Shown piece by piece: positions 42,659 to 53,990 of a stretch of DNA of 64,000 bases (position 1 is its first letter; every line of letters begins with the position of its first letter). The DNA comes from Gracilaria vermiculophylla (Eukaryota > Rhodophyta > Florideophyceae > Gracilariales > Gracilariaceae): the NCBI GenBank assembly GCA_019155205.2, contig JAHNZQ020000049.1:53064-117063 (forward strand). The letters are read 5' to 3'. The notes under the pieces were generated by a model, which was given only the letters and a program-made list of their open reading frames with translations, had not been told where the DNA came from and did no database searches. The translations under genes were made by a program, and so were the position numbers.

Positions 42659-43388
42659 GATAAAAAGCGTTTGCCAGCCAGTCTTTCAAAAAACCATATT
42701 TTTTGGGTTTTTTCATTTTACCTGCTAAACCATGCAATAATGCGATGGTTCTTGTGCAGATTAATAAAATGATTTTCTCAAATTTTCTGACGCCTTCTGT
42801 CTCTCATTAGCAAAATGCTTTCTGCATAAGAGATGGAGAGAGCAGCACTGATAAAAGTGCAGGATGTAAGGTCAGATTTTGGCATCCTCCATCAACGTTA
42901 TCGCCTCATTTCCTATGCTTGCAGTAGTGAATATATTGATGGGAGTTTTGTACCCCTGTAAGGGCTATGTGAACCCAATACTTGGTGTCAAGTGTAATAG
43001 TGGTTTCTTTCTAAACCCATCTGAATCCTGATTTATGCGGTGAATAAAAGTATGGGATTATATTTCATATTTGGGTTGTGAGAAGGGTACAGATTTGCAC
43101 CAATGGATGCTTTTTGGCTTTTGTCACTATTTTTGGTTCTCTATATTATATATTGTGGATGACAATTGTTTGCTAATAAGGGTCGCTGTCGTCACGGTGT
43201 GCTTCCTTTGACGACGAACATAGGAAATAGTGCACTTATTGATTGATGCAAAACACATGCCTTTCTGGGAACTTTTCAGTGTGTAGGAATAAAAAACGTT
43301 TGTTCATCTTTTCTATATAGTCGAAGCTTGTATAATCTTGTTCCATACTATTACCACGGTATCCGTCACCTGGCTCAGTCTCGATTAT
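42659..43388. other. Spacer downstream of LPMO-like gene
   Basis: No ORF or repeat recognised. It would contain the 3' end of the minus-strand gene at 43389 transcribed leftwards. Confidence 0.4.
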
Positions 43389-44472
43389 CTATAAAGATGG
43401 AGATAGTAATTTTTCGTACTCAGCAGACACCGGAGATGGCGTTATGTAAGACACGTTTGCACTAGAATTTCCAGGTTCAGTTAAATCAATATCGACTGAA
43501 GTTTCTTTCGGAGCGTTCGATTTAACGCTTTTATCATATGACACCCCAAAGTTTTCTGGTGTAATCGGCCGCGATTGGCTTGCGTATTTAAACGGTTTAG
43601 GCTTCTGATAATATCCATCCCCCTTGCACGGCTCGTATGCACAAACACACGGCTCGTCATTGGCAGATATACAACCATCTTGAGAAAACTGCGACACATC
43701 ATTCACAAAAACTGGGTCACAAGAAGGTGCCAGTGGAGTTCCCCCTTCGATACGAACAAACGAACATGACCAATAGTCTCCGAAATATCCCCACGGAACT
43801 GGTTCTTGCGGTTCATTAGTCTCCACATTTCCACCCGTTCCTCCATACCAAATCCAACTCATGACATAATCCCCATCTGGAACACATTCTGGGATAGTAA
43901 CATCCACCACGTAGTATTCTTTATCAATACTGTGCTGTTTTTCATCGCTTTCGATCATGGTGAAGCCAAATCGGGCTTTATTATGCTCGTCTTCAGTTGC
44001 TTTCATAGGCTTGGCACCCCAAAAACTATAGTGAAAGACATTGCGCTTTTGGTCTTCCTTGTTCATCATTTGGTCGGGTGTTACGAGATTTAGTCAAATA
44101 AAGCCACCCAGTGCATGATTGTTACGCTGATATTTGATGCGGGTCTGTTCACCCCGTCTGTACACTCGAGCAGGGTTCTGTGAAGATCCGTGGTTTGAAT
44201 ACGGGTATTCACCTTCAATCGCGCTAAGATCACACGGTCCTGCTCAATCAAGCACTCTAAACTGGGGTTCTCCTCCCAGGCGACACGTCTGTGTAAGTAG
44301 ATTCATCGAAGAAAGGCTCTTAGATTCGAAATGACCTTCTCTCTCTTTTTCAAGAAGAAGAACTGTGGGAACTTACGCCCGGAGAGATGGATTGCAGATC
44401 TGTCATTTTTGAGTGACCAGGAGTGTTCTGAAACATCGAACACACGAAGAATGTGAGCAAAATTAAACGCAT
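43389..44472 (-). pseudogene. LPMO-like secreted copper oxidase, two stops
   Basis: Model: exon 1 44472-44377, intron 44376-44289 (GTAAGT ... TTACACAG, 88 bp, phase 0), exon 2 44288-43389. Exon 1 gives a signal peptide MRLILLTFFVCSMFQNTPG, then His-Ser-Lys-Met, the N-terminal His expected of a lytic polysaccharide monooxygenase. Exon 2 has YPYSNHGSSQNP, a likely second copper His in RNNHALGGF, and a core with DGDYVMSWIWYGGTGGN and FGDYWSCSFVRIEGG; the tail is Cys-rich. Two in-frame TGA codons (44246-44244, 44096-44094) stand where CGA is likely, so it appears inactivated. Such enzymes oxidise chitin- or cellulose-like polymers outside the cell; the substrate is unknown. Best seen as a recent pseudogene, or a gene with sequence errors. 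Confidence 0.62.
44289..44376 (-). other. Candidate spliceosomal intron in LPMO-like gene
   Basis: Donor GTAAGT (44376-44371) and acceptor CTTACACAG (ending 44289). The 88-bp removal joins the signal-peptide exon to the catalytic exon in frame. It contains stops if read through. Confidence 0.6.
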
Positions 44473-44751
44473 TGTTCCGAGAAAAGTGTTTACGATGATG
44501 TTCGTTCATGGGCACAGACTGTACAGACCGAAGGAACCGACAAAGAATCTTAAGTAGGTACCGGAGCTTTCCTCTAAAAGAATATTTGATGTGAGTATAA
44601 CTGGTGTAGAAACCGTCGGAGGGCAGTACGTGGGATTTCTAAAAGCCAGGAAAAGATTTTGAACTGATTTGAAAAAGCTTCATCATTGGGTCAAACCTTA
44701 AAGCCCAATTTAAGCAAGACCTAATTATGCCGATAAAGGGTCGAATCAAAT

Positions 44752-46028
44752 TTGATCACCCCTCCAAAGCCCCGAAAATGTCATACGAAGTCCAAGGGGG
44801 GAAGAGGGGTGGTTGTTTGTATTCAAGTCCGGCCAATCGCATTTCTTCCAATGACGAGCATGACCACGATTCCCATGATCCTTCTACTTCAACATCGCCG
44901 CCGACGAGCTGCACTTCCATTCAGAGAGCGATTATCGCCTCAAGGTGTGCGCAAAGGTGTCCGAGGCATCAGCCGCAGAGCACTTCTGCAGCCTTCTGAT
45001 AGCCCTTTCATGCAGCTCTATAGGGCTCACTGTGACCAATCTCTCATCACTTTAACAGGATTTGATCACCAAAGCTTTCTGCACATACTGGAACCATTCA
45101 GCTTGGAGTATGATCGATAATCCCCGTACTCAGTGAACGGCCGTGTACGGCCTCTGCCACAGCGCGAAGATCGTCGAGGTCGACCGCCTTCGCTTTCAGC
45201 ACTTCAGGCTCTAGGGCTCGTGCTGGCATCGCAAAGAACAAGAGGATCGACTGTGACGCTTTGCATCATTTTTGACTTCACGGCTTCAGTATGCTCACTG
45301 TTCATACGTTTTGCTCGGCGAATATTGCTAATGGTTCTCAGTAGTGAGGAGAAGGCACAAGTTCACATGCCATCGGAAGCAGAGGCTCGAGAGTATATGA
45401 AGGCGTTCTCAGACAAATACTACTCTTTGAAAGATGTCTACGCAGTGGCTGACGGCCTTAAGATCCGACTGGAGCGGGCAGGAGACTGTGTTACACAAAA
45501 TCGATTTTACAGCGGCTGGACGCATGATCACTATGTAACGAACGTCTCAGTATTCGCACCAAGCGGAGTGATCATTTCTTGCACATTAAACGCCCCTGGG
45601 AGCATGCATGATTCAATGGTATCAGAATGGGGTGGGGTTTACGAAAAACGGGAATCAGTATTCAACAAATACGGAGGTAAGTGTGTTCTAGACTCTGCAT
45701 TTTCTTGCAGGATGTACCCATTCCTAATAAAGTCGGCACAGGACGAGAGCGCAGCGGCAAATGCTCTGAACAGATTGTGCTGTTGCGGCAAGCGACATCG
45801 GCAAGGCAGGCTGCGGAATGGGGAATGAGAGCATTTCAGGGTTCATTCCCGCGTATTAAAGATCGAATGCTCTACGAAAAAAGGGGCGAACGTCGTCTCA
45901 TTTTACTGTGTGCAGTATATCTTTTCAACTACAGGTCACAAATGGTTGGAGTGAATCAACTGCTCTCCACTTACATGCCATTCATGGGGGCTGAAGCAAA
46001 CGTTTTGGTGAACTGTATATTGTATTGA
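44752..46028 (+). pseudogene. Harbinger transposase, one stop and one frameshift
   Basis: The left part gives LITLTGFDHQSFLHILEPFS and, after a TAA at 45118-45120 in the same frame, SLSALQALGLVLASQRTRGS. The DDE_4-type core follows: DVYAVADGLKIRLERAG (first Asp), YSGWTHDHYVTNVSVFAPSG, NAPGSMHDSMVSEWG (second Asp), CVLDSAFSC. A one-base shift near 45770-45790 moves the end (QAAEWGMRAFQGSFPRIKDR with the likely Glu, LYLFNYRSQMVGVNQ-like) into another frame. It cuts and pastes together with the SANT protein. Confidence 0.82.
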
Positions 46029-46929
46029 CCAGTTCCGTTTTGCCTCCTGGTGTGCTCAGGGTAGGATACCCCTTCGGCAACTAAAAGAATCATCATCTCC
46101 ATGAATTGCGTGTGTCTTTCTGATTCTTCGCGCCTGCGATCAGCCTCTTGTTTCCTCTCCTCCAAACGCTGTACCCGATCCGCAGTTTTTTCTTCTTCTC
46201 TCACCCGAGCCTCTTCTTCCCGTCGTTCTTGATCTTGCATTAACATGAGCTTGATCACTGATGTTAGATCATCCTCCTTGACTTTTGATCGAGTTGCACG
46301 ACGGTTGACAAGTGGGCGAATGATTGGTAAGTCGCTTCGCTGGGCAGGTGATGAGCCACTTCTGCCAGTAAGGCTTTCACTTTCTGTCTCACTTCTGGAT
46401 ACGTTTGGAACTGTAGGATCTGATACGTCAGGTACTATGGTACGAAGAAGTGCATCCTCCTGTTCGGCATCCTCGATTTCAGCGAGTTCTGTTAACTTAT
46501 AACGAAGCCTCTTCGCTTTCTTGACGTCATCCGGGATGTGACGATCTTCAGTAGGCATCTTCTTTCGGTACCGGGTCACAAACTTCTTCTTTAGGCTTTC
46601 TGAATTTCGTTGTGTATCAGAAAATGCTTTACCATGCTTTCTTGCTAACAGCTCCCACTCATATCTACAGAGTGGTTGCAGCTGCTCGATGCGCTCCAGC
46701 ATATAGTTTGTTTCTTGCTGGGAGAAGCCGCATCCATGCTAAGGTAGACTTGGTTTTGGACCCTTCCCTTCCCGCGAGTCGTCTTTGCTATTCGGGAGGG
46801 TGTTGTAATCTTTGGAGTTGGTGATTGGCTCCGTGCAGGCGATAGAGACTGAAAACCGCCCTGGAAGCCTGCAGTTGGTGGAGTGCCTACAGCACTGGGC
46901 GTCGAATTCAGAGTCGGGACCCCTCCCAA
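45971..46929 (-). pseudogene. Harbinger SANT/Myb-like protein, frameshifted
   Basis: From 46929 the protein starts MGGVPTLNSTPSAVGTPP. Near 46720 the frame must change by one to enter FSQQETNYMLERIEQLQPL, YEWELLARKHGKAFSD, SLKKKFVTRYRKKMPT, a trihelix/SANT DNA-binding domain. The rest is acidic and then a long charged coiled coil (QERREEEARVREEEKTADRV). In PIF/Harbinger this partner binds the element ends and brings in the transposase. The shift could be decay, an error or a missed intron. Confidence 0.72.
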
Positions 46930-47413
46930 AGGAGCAGTTTCAGTTTCGTTGTGTTTTGCGAGGACAGCGTCACTTGAACGGACTTGTGCACGTGGACGCT
47001 AAAAAGGCACAAGAGTTTCGGCGGGGTGAATTTGAGAGTCGAATGTTGGTGAAAGGTGTTTCTGCGTTGTGTGGAGAGTTGTGCTTGTGGAAAGGGGACA
47101 TCTGGCAGGTTGATGGTCTTCCATTGAACGTGATATGTTTGCCACGTACAGTTTTGAGGTATGGACGGCTGACATGGGTTGAGTCTAAAAGGAAGAGCGG
47201 TGCTGAGGCGAGCAGCATCGTGCATTGCGCGGGCTTTTGGAGCGGTTTGTCTGCGCATTTTGGCGCAAAGAGTGCTTTGCGAGTACCCTTTTCTTGCTGT
47301 GACGGGGCGAGCTCTTCAGGCATAATCTGGTGCTTGGGTACTCCCAATTGGGCATGATGAGCTGTATATGGGTGCACTCAAAATGAGAAAAGGGTTTTCA
47401 GGTTTGACCCATT

Positions 47414-47649
47414 ATTGTGTAATAAGAGATGGACTAAATGTTCGGATCCCTGACTAATTTATGACGTTTTTAGTCGGTAATCTATGTAAACCCGTGACCC
47501 AAATAGGAGAGCTCTGAACGGGAAGTGGCAGCAGCGCACAGAAGGCAGTACCGATATATTCTCGTTTATAACATATAAATTTAAATTAAATCCTTGTTGA
47601 TGATTCTTTATGGAACAGTACCACATCAGCTCTTTGAAGTTATATTCTG
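47414..47649. other. Short spacer
   Basis: AT-rich DNA between the Harbinger element and the LTR at 47650. Nothing recognised. Confidence 0.4.
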
Positions 47650-48202
47650 TGTGGTACTGTCAGGCCTCCTCTTGAAGTAGTAAAGCACAACGTCCGTTAG
47701 AAGTTTTTGTTGACTCCAAAGGAGCGTGCTCCTAAAAGTGGTCTCCGGTATCCGCTGTCGCGAGCCGGGGGATTCTTTATGGGGATCCGCAAACACCAAG
47801 CGGAGGGGGAGGTTCACTAGGCCGACAATGCTCCTACAGGCGCTGCTATGATGCGACCTGGGGATCGGCGGCTTAGAAACCTGAGTTGATCGACAAGAGA
47901 CTCCAACCGGAAGAGTAGATGAAGACTCAAGGGTGCTTTTCTCTACTTCCCCACAGGTGGAGCTCAACCGGCAGGTTAAATACCAAGCCGGGAGCCCGCC
48001 TCGGCAGGTCTCTATACTGTGCTATTTACCTGCATAAATTAACTAAAATAAATATTAATTCTACCGTCTTTTAAGGATACTGTAGCGCATGTGGGCGAAA
48101 TTATGCACCACGTGGCCCAGCTAATAAAATACGAGCCCTCCTTAGGAGTATTATACCATAAGGCCACGCCACCATTTTTTTCTTAGGAGCCACTGTACTA
48201 CA
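47650..48202 (-). repeat. Element E 3' LTR
   Basis: 553 bp starting TGTGGTACTG and ending CTGTACTACA on the plus strand. It matches 57015-57567 and the solo LTR at 33668. Contains GCTAATAAAATACGAG, possibly a polyadenylation region in one orientation. Confidence 0.88.
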
Positions 48203-48218
48203 TACCCCCTTTCCTAAA
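48203..48218 (-). promoter_or_regulatory. Element E polypurine tract
   Basis: Minus strand TTTAGGAAAGGGGGTA lies flush against the LTR start TGTAGTACAG. Confidence 0.6.
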
Positions 48219-48708
48219 TTGCACCACGCCCTTGAGGTGCATCTTCAGATTCCTGGATCCCCGGGGTGGCTCCTATCGGTGTGGAGGAAATTGCGGCCTC
48301 CGGCTGTTTGCCCGTTCTCTCCTTCAGGCGTTCCTTTCTTTCTCCATACCCCTGCGCGGCGTATTGCCACGGGCTCACATTTTATCCCTGGCGGCGTTTC
48401 TGGGCCTTGCTCCTACGTAATCCGGCTGCGTCTGCTCTTTCTAGGTGTCCCCCGTTGGTCCTGCTGCGCCAGTCGGCAACACGAGTGTCCGCTTCTTCCG
48501 GCGTTCCGTGCGTGGTGCACGCGCGCAACTTCCGTGGACGGAGCGTGGGTCAGTCCCGAGGGAATACCGACCCCCTGGAGGCGCTCGCCACTCCAAATCC
48601 TTCGAGGCTGCTTCATTTGGCAACACCCTCTTCCTCGCATCGGCTTATTCATTCTTCGTGAAGGTGCCAGACCCATAAGTCTCTCGTCCGCACCTCCGTC
48701 GTTCTCCG
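48219..48708. other. Element E untranslated region beside aORF
   Basis: GC-rich sequence between the 3' LTR and the antisense ORF. Open stretches exist in several frames but none shows a recognisable motif. Confidence 0.35.
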
Positions 48709-50804
48709 TTGGCTATGAGTGCGCGCCCCGCGATGGTGCTCCTGAACTCGCCTGACTCCGGTCACCCGGCTTCTCCTCGAATTCCACGATGGCGGCTTGA
48801 CGGGGCTCCCTCCTCGGTGGTGCATATAACTACGAGTCGTTCCCCAAGTGTTGTCCGATCTCGCTCTTTAGGTGCTACCACGCGTTTAGTTGCCATTCAC
48901 TGGGCTTCGTACACCTTCGGCATATCCTCTCCGACTCCGGCGCCTACATCTCTTTCAAATACTGAGGTGAATTTCACCTCAACCGGGGCACCGTTCCGCC
49001 CAGGAGAACATTTCGATCATCCCGCCACGCGAGGGTTTGTCCATTTCTACGATAGGCGCGTGAGTGTCCCATGTCCCGTGGAAGACTGCATTCACCATTT
49101 CGGTCCGTACCTTCAGGCGATGCGATTCCGCGCCGTCCCGGAGATTGCGTGGAACGACCAGAAGCGGAACCGCGTCGAAGCATACCGCGCCCACTGGCTT
49201 CATACTCCGATACATGGTGACAAAGCTCCAAGAACGGTAGGACACTGCGACACTCCATACCTGAGGGGCGCTGGGGAACGAGAGATCCAGGCGCGACTCC
49301 AGGTACTGCTCCACAAAGAAAGCTCGCACCAGAGAGCGGGGCGAACCGGAAGCATTGCCGATGGGCGCTCTGCCATCGCGGTGTTGCCCTTCGATCCCCC
49401 ATACGACCGCCTCTACTGACTCCATCGGAATCGATGAGGGACGCACCTCCCGGACGAAACTCGCGTACGCACCGCTTTCGGGTACTTGTATGTGTGGCAT
49501 AACACGGAATTCCAGGATACGCCTTCCTGGCAACGTCCGAAGTACTACCGTAAGGTGAACGACTCCTGGAGGGACCCCTGGGTTTCCCCGCACCTCTGCG
49601 TGGAGACGCCCATGACCTTCGCGTATCATACCTCCGAGGTCCTGGATCCCCATGACTCCCCAGGGCGGTTCGTCCATGCTTGTCGCCTCGACGGAGTTCG
49701 CGGTCGGCACTCTGATGGCGTACCTCCAAACGTGGGACGAAGGCGTAACCTCCTATACCCGATGCCGCGACGGCGGCCTCTACCGGGACTCGATATATTA
49801 GCCTACCGCCGGGCGTTTGCTCCTCTTTTCGGCGTCCATCATACGGGTCCTGCGCTCCTTTTCCATCCAAAACCTGGTTAACGGCACCGCATGGAGTGAG
49901 TCCGAGGCAAAGACGCTGTTGGAATACAACCTCCAGATGGCATGGAACGACATGCCGGATTTCCTCTGGTACTACCACGGCGAGGAAGTTCCACCCCATT
50001 GTGAGGCGTCCGAATGGAGACGATGACGGGCGAGCATACCCTGCCTTTCCCCGTCTGGCGCCTTCTCGGGTTCCTCAGGTGCCACGGCTTCAAGTACCCG
50101 ACTACGACCCCTTGATGGAGAGCCTGGCGTATGATGCGCCCCGTCGGTTACCGGCGCCAACCCAAGATATGGGCGCACCTCCTGAGGTGATAACTCCGCG
50201 GCCCGCCGCTGTGCCGAGTGCTCCCGCAATGGTAGCCGCCGTGTCTCTTATGGAGGAGGACGGGATTGCTCCCGTCCCGATACCATCGGCCTCAGTGGTG
50301 CGACCCCGATTGCGGAGCGTCCTTGCGCCTATTACTCAGCTTCGCCTGTGGAGCGTTCCAGTTCCTGCGCCGCCATCACCTCTGGCGTTACTGACTCCGC
50401 CATTGGCATTGCCGTACTACACCGTGGAGCCTGTGCGATCCCGTCGGGGAGCCCCTGGCCCAGCTGGTCCGCCGTCTGCCGCTCCCTCCGTGGTCTTTGT
50501 TGTGCCGTCAACGGAGGTGGCCGCATCGGGTGCACCGTCGGGAGCAGTCTCATCTGGGGCTCTGGAGGCTTCCTTCCAGGAGTTGGTGCAGGCGTGCCTG
50601 GTGACAGGCCGTCCTTCTCCGGCTTCTCCTGTGGAGGTTCTGCGCGAGGCGCGTGCTTGGGTCTTAGAGCTCCACAAGGCCCGGACAGACCGAGCCTCGA
50701 TGGAGGCCCTCAAAGAAGGCCTGTCGAAGTTCTTCGATAGCCAAGCCCGCACAGCGAAAGCGCGCCTCGAGGCGGAGTATTCAACGCGGTTCGGTGACCT
50801 GTAG
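48709..50804 (+). pseudogene. Element E antisense ORF, frameshifted
   Basis: Plus-strand ORF antisense to pol. Frame one runs from 48709 with a TGA at 49417-49419 and another near 49435, then continues to 49881. It contains FGYLYVWHNTEF and HLCVETPMTFAY, alignable with FGFLILYQNTEV and CYVELPPVVTY of the G1 aORF. A shift leads to AWSESEAKTLLEYNLQMAW, equivalent to DPWEGREIFEAEA of G1. A second shift leads into a 300-codon Pro/Ala-rich frame (49896-50804) that ends in a charged helix (ARAWVLELHKARTDRASMEA). No known family; function unknown. Confidence 0.55.
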
Positions 50805-51045
50805 GTGATAGGACCCTGACCAATAAAAGATCCTTCGGATGGAGCAGAAGCCCCACGAACGGAAGTTCAAACATACATAGGCCGTGCCCGCGAGCTCAGC
50901 GACACGGAGTACCGCCGTAGGAGCATGCAAAAAAGCGAGCATAGCATCTGGATGCGAAAAAGATAACTACAGGTAGAGGATAGACGGCGAAGACGAAAAA
51001 CATCTCCGTTTGGGGGCCCCCTCCCCCTTTCTTAAACGGAAGCGC

Positions 51046-51426
51046 CTATGTGAAGTGGCGTTTCCGCACCAGATTGGCGTGATATCGCCTAAGGAAGTTC
51101 TCTGGGGTATGTTCCGGAGGTTCTTCCGTGTCGTCCTTCGAGGTGTACCCGTACCAGCGGACGCGGTACAGTACTCCTGCAGGGGTTTGTCGATGGGAGA
51201 TGATATGGTCCAGCGCGTAGATGATGTCACCTTCAGGGGTCAGGATAGCGTCGGGGGCCTCCAGAATTGGTTCACCGAGAGCGGTGATGCGGTTCTCAAT
51301 ATCCCGTGGTGTCGTCGCGCCTGAGGTGCTCGGATGAGGAATCTTCGCGCTTTGTCCCTGAGGTGGGGTGACGGGCATTCCTGGAATGCTAGGCGTTGGG
51401 AATTTCGTCACCCAATCACGGGACAC
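51046..51426 (-). pseudogene. Element E integrase tail and chromodomain
   Basis: Minus ORF with a Pro-rich linker and a chromodomain: IIYALDHIISHRQTPAGVLY, RVRWYGYTSKDDTEEPPEH. It aligns with the G1 chromodomain. It ends about 240 bp from the stop of the opposing aORF, so the two genes converge. Confidence 0.78.
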
Positions 51427-51535
51427 GACATCATTGAGCGCGTTCAGCTCAATGGCGACGGTATCCCTATAGTTGGCCAGGACTTTTTAGGGCCCTGAGG
51501 TGGTCGGCCCTAACTTGGGCGTGACGTCCGGCGAT

Positions 51536-52373
51536 TCATCGGAGTTTTCTCCAAGTTTGTCGAGGAAACCCTCGTCGCCTTCCTTCAGGTGAGAGCCTTG
51601 CATAATCTTTCGGTCGAAGTCCTGTTTGTATCTCCTCTGCGAGGCGTTGAGTCTCTCCTTCACGACGGAGAGTGCGTTTTAATACCGCCTTAGGATGGAG
51701 CGTTTGGCTTGCGCCGCTGTTGGCGGCTGTGGCCCCTCCGCCGGGTGCGCCGTTGAACGTGCCGCGTGCCGCGTGCCGCGATGACGGCACTTGGCGGTAT
51801 GGGCAAGAGCACCAAGTTGAAAGGAGCGGTCTCCATAGAGCGGTGCGCCTGTAGATTGTATGCATACGTGAGGGATCCCACATATGCGTCCCAATCCTTC
51901 TAGAGGTCCGCGACGTAGTGCTTCAGCCTCGAGGCGATCGTCGTTTTGAAACGTTCTGCCTGTTCATTTGTGTGGGGGTGATAAGCAGTTGTCAACAACT
52001 GTTTCATCCTCAGCACTCCGGAGACGGCGTTGAAGAGCTTCGCCGCGAACTGGGGTCCACTGTCCGTAACGAGGTACAACGGTATCCCGAAGGGGTAGAC
52101 CCAATGCTCCAGAAAGACGTCGGCAATCACTGCTGCAGTAGTGCTCCGGAGGGGGATGGCACGCGTGATCTTGGAAAAACGATCCGTGATCACGGGGATA
52201 AATCGGTGGCCTCGTTCCGTCTTGGGGAGAGGACCCAAGATGTCCATGGCTACAAATTCCAACGGTCCTGACGGTGGGAACAGCGTGAGCGGCTTCCGGT
52301 GTTTCCGTATACTCCCCCTAGTGGCGGCGCAGGAATAGCAATCGGCTACCGTTTGGAAGGCGTCGTTAGCCAT
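51536..52373 (-). pseudogene. Element E integrase
   Basis: 52373-51900: zinc-region end ADCYSCAATRG, core LEFVAMDILGPLPKTERG (first Asp), YLVTDSGPQFAAKLF (second Asp intact), HPHTNEQAERFKTTI (Glu). A stop follows YVADL at about 51900. 51883-51536 continues the tail (YAYNLQAHRSMETAPF in another frame, KRTLRREGETQRLAEEIQTG). Broken by stops and shifts. Confidence 0.78.
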
Positions 52374-52616
52374 GTTCTGCTAACAGAACTCCCTCCGCAT
52401 GGTGTAATACATCCGAGATCCACCGGGGTGCCCGGCTAGGCAAGGCTGGTGCTAGAGGTACAACACTCTCGCCCGTAGCTTCATCGGCACCACCTTTTGG
52501 AGAGCTCCATCCAAGGGGGCGCGGCGTACAAGCACGCCTTCTCGGTCGACGTCGAATGACGATGTCAAACTCCCCACAGTGGCCAAGCACTCCTTGCAGT
52601 ACGCATCCGTACTCTG
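52374..52616 (-). pseudogene. Element E linker and integrase zinc start
   Basis: Positionally the RNase H-to-integrase linker. The minus strand near 52440-52380 shows HPGGSRMYYTMRREFC-like sequence of the zinc domain. Poorly preserved. Confidence 0.4.
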
Positions 52617-53148
52617 TTACTTCAGAAACTCCGCCACAGTGATGGGGAGAACTTCTTTCTCCTCCTCAACAAGTGCCATCACCTCAGGGAGTCCACTATA
52701 CTTTCCTCCTGGTTCACAGCATTCCAAACATTCTCCATCGGATCCTTCTTTCCCGTCGGCGTCCTGGATGACCAGACACGGGATGTTGTTCTCCAAAGAT
52801 GTTTTATGTTCCCCATCGGTGGAGATCCGCAAGAGCGCATCCGCTGCCTGGTGTTTTATGCCAGAACGGTGGAGGATGTCAAACGTGAACTCCAGAAGGC
52901 GTAATCTCCACCTTTCAAGGCGACCGAAAGCATCCGTCAAGGACAGTATCTACTTCAGTGGTGCATGGTCCGTCCTCAAGGTGAAGCGTGCGCCTTCCAG
53001 GTATGGGAGTAAAAGCAAATTCGCCCACACGATTGCGAGACATTTGCGCTCCGAGGTGGAATAATTCCGTTCCGTAGGGGTGAGGCTGCGACTCCAATAC
53101 CCGATGAGTTGAAGTCAACCTTCCGGTTGCTCGTGTAGGAGGGTACAT
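52617..53148 (-). pseudogene. Element E RNase H
   Basis: The left part reads DAFGRLERWRLRLLEFTFDI and HRSGIKHQAADALLRIS, the RNase H end, with the conserved Trp as TGG here. The right part (53148-52915) is in other frames and carries the VQVG-like first block only weakly. This is the segment where G1 and F have TGA at the Trp. Confidence 0.65.
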
Positions 53149-53963
53149 CCGGTCTGGTATTTACAGGCGTCAGTGTCCAGCACCATTCGGCCGTGCCGCT
53201 TCGGAAGTACCAAGATTGGTGGTTCTATCAGTCTCCTCTTCAGGGTGTCGAAGGCTTCAAACTCCTCGTCCGTCAAGATAGCCAATTGCGTCGGCTAGTC
53301 CTTCTCCAAGAGGCGATTTAACGGCGCCGCTATACGGGAGAAATTCGGTACAAACCTCCGGAAGACGTTACACAACCCAAGGAAGGAGCGGAGCTCCGTC
53401 CGGTTTGTGGGAGGGCGAGCTTCCTTGATGGCGTCCTGAGGTTTTCTGGAAACCTGTAGGCGGCCCGGGAGCACAACGTGCCCCAGCTAGTCCACCAACG
53501 ACTTGAAAAAGAAACATTTCTCCAGTTTCAAGGTGAGTCCAGCATCCTTTAGGAGTTGGAGCACGTGCTTCACATGAATTAAGGGCTCCTCCACGCTGCA
53601 AAAGTGTATGATGACGTCATCGATATACACCAAGGTGTACTGCCACTTCACCTTCAACAGGATAATATCCACCGCTCGTTGGAACGTAGCGGGTGCATTT
53701 TCCAATCCAAATGGCATCCTTAGGAATCTGAAGATCCCACAGTGCGAGGTGAACGTTGTCTTATCCTTATCGGAGTCGTCCATCTCAATCTGGCAGTAGC
53801 CGCTGTTGGCATCCAGCGTGAAGAAAACGGACGCATCGCCTAAGGAGTCGATACATTCATCCCTCAGGGATATCGGGTACGAATCGCGTACCGTCACCTC
53901 GTTAAGGCGCATGTAGTCAATACAGAACCTTAGGGAGCCATCTTTCTTCTCAAAAAGCACCAC
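53149..53963 (-). pseudogene. Element E reverse transcriptase
   Basis: 53963-53487: LFEKKDGSLRFCIDYMRLNE, ASVFFTLDANSGYCQIEMDD, RFLRMPFGLENAPATFQRA, the catalytic TLVYIDDVIIH, and LTLKLEKCFFFKSLVD. A stop follows directly before LGHVVLPGRLQ, so this copy is broken at the conserved YLGH motif. Downstream RT/connection sequence to 53149 is shifted. Confidence 0.85.
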
Positions 53964-53990
53964 CGGGGAGGTCCATTCGGAATCGGAAGG

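Larger units (their letters stand above)
44688..47410. mobile_element. PIF/Harbinger transposon
   Basis: 2723 bp with terminal inverted repeats GGGTCAAACCT at both ends and a 3-bp TSD ATT (44685-44687, 47411-47413). It carries a plus-strand DDE transposase and a minus-strand SANT/Myb-like gene that meet tail to tail near 46000, the classical two-gene layout of this superfamily. Confidence 0.85.

Noticed and set aside
43389..44472. TGA reassigned to an amino acid
   Set aside because: TGA positions correspond to both Arg and Trp in different genes, and TAA/TAG stops also interrupt ORFs; mutation is simpler.
46812..47377. Plus- and minus-strand ORFs inside the right arm of the Harbinger element
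   Set aside because: They lie in the element's noncoding arm and resemble no known protein.
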